From Ktedonobacterales bacterium (GTDB lineage: Bacteria > Chloroflexota > Ktedonobacteria > Ktedonobacterales > JADMIN01), in the NCBI GenBank assembly GCA_025935235.1, contig JAICVT010000142.1, positions 1-10,027 of the forward strand: 10,027 bases of DNA, given 5' to 3'. Position numbers and translations under genes: made by a program. Below are positions 6,327 through 10,027 of this stretch, in pieces (position 1 is the stretch's first letter; each line of letters opens with the position of its first letter). A model generated the notes under the pieces. That model was given only the letters and a program-made list of their open reading frames with translations, made no database searches and was not told where the DNA came from.

Positions 6327-6572
6327 ATGCGAGAGATGACCTGCAAACAACTGGTCGAGCTGGTGACGGCGTACTTCGAGAACGCGCTGCCCACCGATGA
6401 GCGCGCGGCCTTCGATCGCCACGTCGGCGCCTGCCCCGGCTGCGCTACCTATGTGGAGCAGATGCGCCAGACGATCGCGCTGGTTGGCGGCCTGCGCGAG
6501 GACGACATCTCGCCTGACGCCGAGCGCAACCTGCTACAGGCCTTCCGCGGCTGGAAGGATGACCAGCGCTAG
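6327..6572 (+). CDS. Short zinc-finger anti-sigma factor
   Basis: An 81-residue protein with the anti-sigma zinc-binding fold (zf-HC2/ZAS). Cys6 near the start (MTCKQLVELV), then His32, Cys36 and Cys39 in HVGACPGC give the H-x3-C-x2-C motif, followed by the helix TYVEQMRQTIALVGGL. Such proteins hold the ECF sigma factor inactive; with the zinc site intact, release may respond to thiol oxidation or zinc loss, as in RsrA-like proteins. There is no membrane segment, so it should be cytosolic and sense an internal signal or depend on another partner. It starts 24 bases after the sigma-factor stop with AAGGGG before the ATG, so the two are co-transcribed. The tail (residues 60-81) is charged and has no recognisable domain. 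Pairing with the upstream sigma factor is inference from adjacency. Confidence 0.85.
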   Translation: MREMTCKQLVELVTAYFENALPTDERAAFDRHVGACPGCATYVEQMRQTIALVGGLREDDISPDAERNLLQAFRGWKDDQR

Positions 6573-6573
6573 C

Positions 6574-6616
6574 TCGCCTCTCCCGCAGAGCGGGAAGGAG
6601 TTGGGGGAAGGGCGCG
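6574..6616 (+). repeat. Dispersed palindromic repeat, copy B
   Basis: CCTCTCCCGC, a two-to-three-base loop and GCGGGAAGGAG form a hairpin, followed by TTGGGGGAAGGG and GCGCG. It matches the plan of the element at 287-328 on the opposite strand. It fills the 46-base gap between the convergent anti-sigma and kinase genes, begins just after the anti-sigma stop and ends three bases before the kinase stop, so it may serve as a two-way transcription end. Confidence 0.55.
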
Positions 6617-6618
6617 CC

Positions 6619-8427
6619 CTACAGCAGCGCGAAGAGTATGAACCCCGCCGCGCCCGCTTCGAGCCAGCGCAGCAGCACGACCACCGCGACCAGCAGCACG
6701 ATCAGCAGGATCGCGATGGCGATCCATGTCCCCGATGGGCGCCCGCGCGTCTCGCGCGTGGGCGGCTCCGTCAGTCGCGAGCCAGGGAGTGTCGCGCGCA
6801 CCTCTGACCGCTGGGAAGCGCCTGCGGGGACGCCAGCGGGCGAGCCAGGGCGCGGCGTCAGGTCCATCTGGCTCATCAGTGGCCGCTGCGGCGTCGCTTG
6901 CGCCGACTGCCACGGCGGCTGCATTGATTGCATCGGCTGCATCGGCTGCATCGGCTGCTGCGTGGGCATGAACGACCCAGGCATCGCGTTATTCGCCGCC
7001 GAACGCGACGCCGATGGCCGCGAGGTCGGTCGCGAGGTCGGATGCGAACCTGGATGCGAGGTCGGATAGCTGGGAGGGATCGCGGGCATGCGTCCCAGCG
7101 TGCGGGCGCTGAGCGGGCCTGACATATCCTCTGATGTCTGTGAATCGGCGTATCCGCCGATGGCGCTGCCAGCGCCGATCTGGCTGCCCTCGCTGCGCGC
7201 GCTGCCCGGCCCACCGCTGGCGAATGGGCCAATCGGGCCAACCGGGCCAACGCCGCTCGGCGCGCCGGGCAGGGCGTCCAGCCCAGTGAAAGGCATATTC
7301 AGTTCCGGCAGGATGCCCGTCAGCGACGACGCGGAGGAGGACGCGGAGGAAGACGACGAGGAACGCTGCGCGCCCCACTCGCTCGACTGCGATGCTGAGG
7401 TCGTCAGCGAGCTGGCCGAACGCAGGCTGCTGGGATCAAACGACGCGGCGTCCACAATCGGCCCACTCGGCGGGCGCTGCCGCCACGGCGGTGGAACCGC
7501 TGGCTGGTCTGGCGCGATGGGCGGTGGCAGCACGATCGGGACCTGCCCGGTGGGGCGCGAGCCGCCCTGTGACGATGGGCTGCCTAGCACGAAGGTCGGC
7601 GCGTCGCCCGCATCGGCGATCAGCGCGCTCAGCAGCGCGGCGCCCAACTCACCCGCGCGCTGGAACCGGTCGGCGGGCTGTTTCGCCATCGCCCGCATTA
7701 CCACCGCCTCCATCGCCGCTGGCACGTTGGGATTGTAAGCGCGCACTGGCCTGGGATCTTTATGGAGGTGCGCCTGCATGACCTCGTGCGAGGTCGAGCC
7801 AGAGAAGGGCAGTCGCCCGGTCAGCAGCAGGTAGAGTACCACGCCCAGCCCATAGATGTCTGAGCGGGAGTCGCTGCTGCCCACGACCTGCTCCGGGGCC
7901 ATATACTCTGGCGTGCCGGCATCGGGACGATTGCGCGGCGCTTGCAGTTTCTGGGTGGCGTTGACGATCTTGGCCAGCCCAAAATCGGAGAGCATTAGCC
8001 GCCCGTCAGCATGGATCAGCATGTTGGCGGGTTTGACATCGCGATGCACCACCTTGCGATGGTGGGCGTACTCTAGCGCGTCGGCGATCTGCGAGCCATA
8101 GGTGACGACCTCGCCAATCGGCAGCGGCGCGCGCGGCAGCAGGTCTTGCAGACTTCCGCCGCTGACGAAGGGCATCACCAGGAAGAGCGCCTCGGTATCG
8201 CCGAAGTCGAAGAGCGGCACGATGTTGGGGTGGTCGAGGCCCGCCGCGACACGCGCCTCACGCATGAAGCGATCGCGGAAGCCGGGGCGGTCGGCGAGGT
8301 TGCGGTTCAGCACTTTGACAGCCACCTCGCGACCCAGGCGGACATCGCGAGCCAGGTAGACCTGCGCCATGCCTCCTTCGCCGAGTTGCCGCCGCAACTC
8401 ATAGTTGCCCAGCCGCCACTCCACCAT
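6619..8427 (-). CDS. Serine/threonine protein kinase with long disordered linker and C-terminal membrane anchor
   Basis: A PknB-type (Hanks) kinase of 602 residues. All catalytic landmarks are present: Gly loop GEGGMAQV (16-23), VAVK with Lys38, helix C Glu57, HRDVKPAN (128-135, Asp130 catalytic), DFG (148-150), GTPEYMAPE (171-179) and the SDIYGLG helix F motif (Asp190); the kinase fold ends near residue 270. Residues about 280-565 are a Pro/Ser/Gln/Met-rich linker built partly from short in-frame tandem repeats, with a poly-Ser tract and (P)MQ and SxPTS repeats. One membrane segment lies at about 567-587, then a short tail ending GFILFALL. No PASTA or other extracellular sensor domain follows, so the enzyme looks tail-anchored with nearly everything inside the cell. 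It is convergent with the sigma operon; phosphorylation of that pair is only a possibility. The ATG at 8427 begins at the normal distance before the Gly loop. Confidence 0.9.
   Translation of the reverse strand: MVEWRLGNYELRRQLGEGGMAQVYLARDVRLGREVAVKVLNRNLADRPGFRDRFMREARVAAGLDHPNIVPLFDFGDTEALFLVMPFVSGGSLQDLLPRAPLPIGEVVTYGSQIADALEYAHHRKVVHRDVKPANMLIHADGRLMLSDFGLAKIVNATQKLQAPRNRPDAGTPEYMAPEQVVGSSDSRSDIYGLGVVLYLLLTGRLPFSGSTSHEVMQAHLHKDPRPVRAYNPNVPAAMEAVVMRAMAKQPADRFQRAGELGAALLSALIADAGDAPTFVLGSPSSQGGSRPTGQVPIVLPPPIAPDQPAVPPPWRQRPPSGPIVDAASFDPSSLRSASSLTTSASQSSEWGAQRSSSSSSASSSASSLTGILPELNMPFTGLDALPGAPSGVGPVGPIGPFASGGPGSARSEGSQIGAGSAIGGYADSQTSEDMSGPLSARTLGRMPAIPPSYPTSHPGSHPTSRPTSRPSASRSAANNAMPGSFMPTQQPMQPMQPMQSMQPPWQSAQATPQRPLMSQMDLTPRPGSPAGVPAGASQRSEVRATLPGSRLTEPPTRETRGRPSGTWIAIAILLIVLLVAVVVLLRWLEAGAAGFILFALL
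6920..6955 (-). repeat. 9-base tandem repeat in the kinase linker (PMQ repeats)
   Basis: Four consecutive 9-mers on the plus strand, TGCATTGAT followed by three identical TGCATCGGC, encode the MQP/MQS repeats of the kinase linker on the minus strand. Copy changes of a 9-mer keep the reading frame. Confidence 0.8.
7019..7066 (-). repeat. 12-base tandem repeat in the kinase linker (SxPTS repeats)
   Basis: Four 12-mers in a row (CGCGAGGTCGGT, CGCGAGGTCGGA, TGCGAACCTGGA, TGCGAGGTCGGA) encode the run of PTSHP/GSHP/TSRP/TSRP in the linker. The unit is a multiple of three, so length can vary without frameshift. Confidence 0.75.
7223..7249 (-). repeat. Short 9-base repeat in the kinase linker (GP repeats)
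   Basis: Three related 9-mers (AATGGGCCA, ATCGGGCCA, ACCGGGCCA) encode the VGPIGPF-type stretch of the linker. Confidence 0.55.
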
Positions 8428-8457
8428 GCTCTCTGGCCCTTCCTCTCACTTGTCTCG

Positions 8458-8484
8458 CAGTCACCGCCATCCCTGGCGGTACTG
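8458..8484 (-). promoter_or_regulatory. Hairpin in the kinase mRNA leader
   Basis: CAGT (8458-8461) and ACCGCCA (8463-8469) pair with TGGCGGT (8474-8480) and ACTG (8481-8484) around the tetraloop TCCC, with one bulged base: 11 pairs. It lies between the kinase -10 element (8525-8530) and the ATG at 8427, ending about 30 bases before the start codon. It could influence translation or mRNA stability. Confidence 0.4.
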
Positions 8485-8524
8485 GGGCGCCGCTCGGTCT
8501 GCCGCGTGATGGATTCTGTTGGCT

Positions 8525-8530
8525 ATTATA
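8525..8530 (-). promoter_or_regulatory. Probable -10 element of the kinase gene
   Basis: On the minus strand this reads TATAAT, a perfect match, within GAGTATAATAGCC. Transcription would start near 8518, leaving a leader of about 90 bases. No TTGACA-like -35 lies at 16-18 bases; the place holds a purine-rich stretch. It supports separate transcription of the kinase rather than read-through from the exchanger gene, which ends at 8627. Confidence 0.45.
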
Positions 8531-8626
8531 CTCTTCCTCTCTCTTCACACGCCCCCTTGCCATTACCTTTGACGCATGGCCGATTTTGGCTGCGTGGGGC
8601 ATCCCTTACCAACCGGCAGTCGCCCA

Positions 8627-9850
8627 TCATCCGGGGATGAAGAAGGCGCCCACAGCCACGATCAGATAGAAGATCAAGAGTTGTAGCCCCTCCAGCCAGG
8701 TAGACTCACCATCCAGGCTTATGAGCGCGAAGAGTCCAGCGACCAGGCCAAAGATGACCAGCTCGAGTAGCGAGAAATCGAGGTCGAGCGGCGTGCCAAC
8801 CAGCGGCCCCACTAGAATCAGCAGCGGCGCGATCAGCAGCGCGATCTGGATGGAGGAGCCAGCCGCGACCGAGAGCGTCGCTTCCATGTGGTCGGCCAGC
8901 GCCGTGCGCAGCGCCGTCACATACTCCGCCGCCGCGCCGATCAGCGGCAGCACGATCAGCCCCACGAAGAATGAGCTAAGCCCCAGCGTTTTGGAGAGCG
9001 GCTCGATGGCGCCCGTCAGCAGTTCGCTGGCGACGGCGACCAGCGCTGTCGCCGCCACCAGCGTCAGGATGTCGAAGAGCGGGCTGGCCCGCCGCCAGCG
9101 CGCAATCGTCGCCGCCAGCCCGCCACGCGCTTCGGAGCGGCTCTCGCTCGCCGCCACGGTAGCGCCCATCTCGGCGACGGGTGTGGACGCGCGCTCCTCA
9201 TCCGCCTTATCCGCCTTATCCGCCTCATCCGCCTCATCCGCGTCGGCGCTGGCAGGCGCTTCGGGACGCAGGCGCGTGGCGCGCAGACCAAAGACCGAGA
9301 ATGCCAGGTAGCCCATATAGCTAACCAGCAACAGCGGCGCGACGATCAGGCTCATCTCATGCAGCGCCAGCCCGTGGACGGTGTCCGAGCCGGAGACGGC
9401 GCCCGCGCCCACCGTCGCCATCAGCGAGGGGACAGCCAGCCCCACCACCGCCAGCGCCAGCATCAGCGCATATTGCCCAGCGTTGCGCTCCTTGAAGCGC
9501 TGCACGCCATAGCGCCAGCCGCCTGCCAGCATCGCGGAACCGAGCGTGAAGAGCGCGTTGCCGATGATGCCGCCCGCGATGGCGGCGCGCACCACATCGG
9601 GCAGGCCAGCCGCCAGCGCCGAGACGCCGATGATCAGCTCCGCCGCGTTGCCGAAGGTCGCGTTGAGCAGGCCGCCTACCAGCGGACCTACTCGCTCCGC
9701 CAGTGACTCCGTCGCCTCGCCAATCAGCCCCGCCAGGGGGATGATGGCCAGCGCGGCGAGCAGGAACGTCACCAACACCGGCCCGCGCAGCAGTTCGCTG
9801 ACGACCGCGCCGGGCAACGCGAGCAACAGCAGGTAGAGCCAAACAGGCAT
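8627..9850 (-). CDS. cax: Cation/proton exchanger of the CAX family
   Basis: A CaCA-superfamily antiporter, probably exporting Ca2+ (or a similar divalent cation) in exchange for H+. It has about 407 residues from the ATG at 9850, followed at once by a first membrane segment (PVWLYLLLLALPGAVVSELL). About 11 membrane segments form two homologous halves. Half one carries GLLNATFGNAAELIIGVSAL (about 60-79), the CAX c-1 signature. Half two carries PLIGAAAEYVTALRTAL and then GSSIQIALLIAPLLIL (GAAAEY at about 305-310). The usual form is GNAAEH; here Asn is Ala and His is Tyr, while the Glu is kept. Between the halves lies an acidic, repeat-built loop DADEADEADKADKADEE, in the place of the CAX acidic motif. 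The frame is open for 49 more codons to 9997 but those residues look non-coding. The ribosome site (GAAAGAAG) is weak. Confidence 0.88.
   Translation of the reverse strand: MPVWLYLLLLALPGAVVSELLRGPVLVTFLLAALAIIPLAGLIGEATESLAERVGPLVGGLLNATFGNAAELIIGVSALAAGLPDVVRAAIAGGIIGNALFTLGSAMLAGGWRYGVQRFKERNAGQYALMLALAVVGLAVPSLMATVGAGAVSGSDTVHGLALHEMSLIVAPLLLVSYMGYLAFSVFGLRATRLRPEAPASADADEADEADKADKADEERASTPVAEMGATVAASESRSEARGGLAATIARWRRASPLFDILTLVAATALVAVASELLTGAIEPLSKTLGLSSFFVGLIVLPLIGAAAEYVTALRTALADHMEATLSVAAGSSIQIALLIAPLLILVGPLVGTPLDLDFSLLELVIFGLVAGLFALISLDGESTWLEGLQLLIFYLIVAVGAFFIPG
9201..9236 (-). repeat. 9-base tandem repeat in the exchanger loop
   Basis: Two copies of TCCGCCTTA followed by two of TCCGCCTCA on the plus strand encode the ADEADEADKADK-type acidic loop between the two exchanger halves; a fifth degenerate unit follows. 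Frame is kept with any copy number. Confidence 0.8.
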
Positions 9851-9906
9851 CGAGGCTTCTTTCGTGGCTAGCGGCGGCGCACACCCTGCCGCGTCGTTCG
9901 CCGATC

Positions 9907-9931
9907 CACGCGCCCCGCGTGCCACAGTATA
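9907..9931 (-). promoter_or_regulatory. Possible -10 element and adjoining inverted repeat for the exchanger gene
   Basis: TATACT on the minus strand (9931-9926) lies within GGGTATACTGTG, identical over 12 bases to the importer promoter, about 75 bases before the exchanger ATG. CACGC (9907-9911) and GCGTG (9917-9921) form a small inverted repeat directly downstream. The only -35-like match, TTGGCC, would need a 19-base spacer, so the promoter call is moderate to weak. Confidence 0.4.
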
Positions 9932-9983
9932 CCCGCCACGCCGCACGCCAGGCCAAGCGCCCGTGTAGCGGACGGAACAGAAC

Positions 9984-10020
9984 GGCCCGCGCGTCATGTG
10001 TTCGCCACCACACGCGGGCC
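9984..10020. repeat. Inverted repeat near the right edge
   Basis: GGCCCGCG (9984-9991) and CGCGGGCC (10013-10020) are perfect inverted copies around 21 bases; inner GTGT and ACAC could pair as well. On the minus strand it precedes GTTCTGTTCCG. It may be the terminator of a gene lying beyond the window, which cannot be tested here. Confidence 0.35.
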
Positions 10021-10027
10021 ACTCTGA

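Noticed and set aside
5850..6422. Minus-strand open frame of 190 codons opposite the sigma factor
   Set aside because: The sigma-factor and anti-sigma motifs on the plus strand are unmistakable; the antisense product shows none.
7088..7738. Plus-strand open frame of 216 codons opposite the kinase linker
   Set aside because: It exists because the Ser/Pro-rich linker codons leave the opposite strand open; no ribosome site or motif.
7902..7907. TATACT inside the kinase gene as a plus-strand promoter
   Set aside because: It lies in the coding sequence of the kinase core, lacks the preceding G seen in the other elements, and no plus-strand gene follows.
5619..8427. Sigma factor, anti-sigma and kinase as one operon-like signalling system
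   Set aside because: The kinase is convergent, not co-transcribed, and adjacency alone does not show a functional link; kept only as a possibility to test.
9201..9236. Tandem 9-mers as a CRISPR or iteron array
   Set aside because: Units are contiguous without spacers and encode an acidic loop in frame; no replication or Cas gene is near.
9357..10022. Minus-strand open frame of 221 codons overlapping the exchanger
   Set aside because: It is another frame of the same strand; the exchanger frame has the CAX signatures and membrane segments, this one is Arg/Gly/Ala-rich.

Overview
The window is ordinary-looking chromosome from a GC-rich bacterium (roughly 60-65% GC by eye). The gene content suggests a Chloroflexota-like or other GC-rich, Gram-positive-type free-living lineage: a Tat-type lipoprotein sugar receptor, a Ser/Thr kinase with a long Pro/Ser/Gln linker and C-terminal membrane anchor, and an ECF sigma/short zinc-finger anti-sigma pair. 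No rRNA, tRNA, CRISPR array, transposase or phage gene is visible, and the taxonomic guess is inference only.

Layout. (1) 1-203, minus: N-terminal 67 codons of dihydropteroate synthase (folP), cut by the window edge. (2) 362-3761, minus: a CUT1-type carbohydrate importer transcribed as solute-binding lipoprotein, then MalF/UgpA-type permease, then MalG/UgpE-type permease; no ATPase gene is present, so a shared ATPase encoded elsewhere is expected. (3) 3762-4245: a 484-base divergent control region with a good sigma70-like promoter for the importer, a LacI-type operator-like palindrome inside it, a large interrupted palindrome at the start point, and a separate 12-base palindrome on the side of the next gene. 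(4) 4246-5406, plus: a secreted seven-repeat beta-propeller of the lactonase/YncE type, followed by a strong GC hairpin. (5) 5619-6572, plus: ECF sigma factor and its probable 81-residue zinc-binding anti-sigma factor. (6) 6619-8427, minus: a Ser/Thr protein kinase convergent with the sigma operon; a short palindromic repeat fills the 46-base gap. (7) 8627-9850, minus: a CAX-family cation/proton exchanger with its own promoter-like element.

Themes. The 6-mer GTATAC was found by eye only four times, every time between genes and oriented as GTATACT toward a start codon (folP, importer, sigma factor, exchanger). The kinase has GTATAAT in the same place. This looks like the housekeeping -10 element of the organism. 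The importer and exchanger share the 12-mer GGGTATACTGTG, each followed at once by an inverted repeat. A REP-like palindrome with a G-rich tail occurs twice at gene ends. In-frame 9- and 12-base tandem repeats occur in the disordered linkers of both the kinase and the exchanger.

I do not see a clearly new multi-gene system. The most interesting points are the architecture of the importer control region, the altered second signature of the exchanger (GAAAEY where GNAAEH is usual), the repeat-built kinase linker, and the dispersed palindrome.
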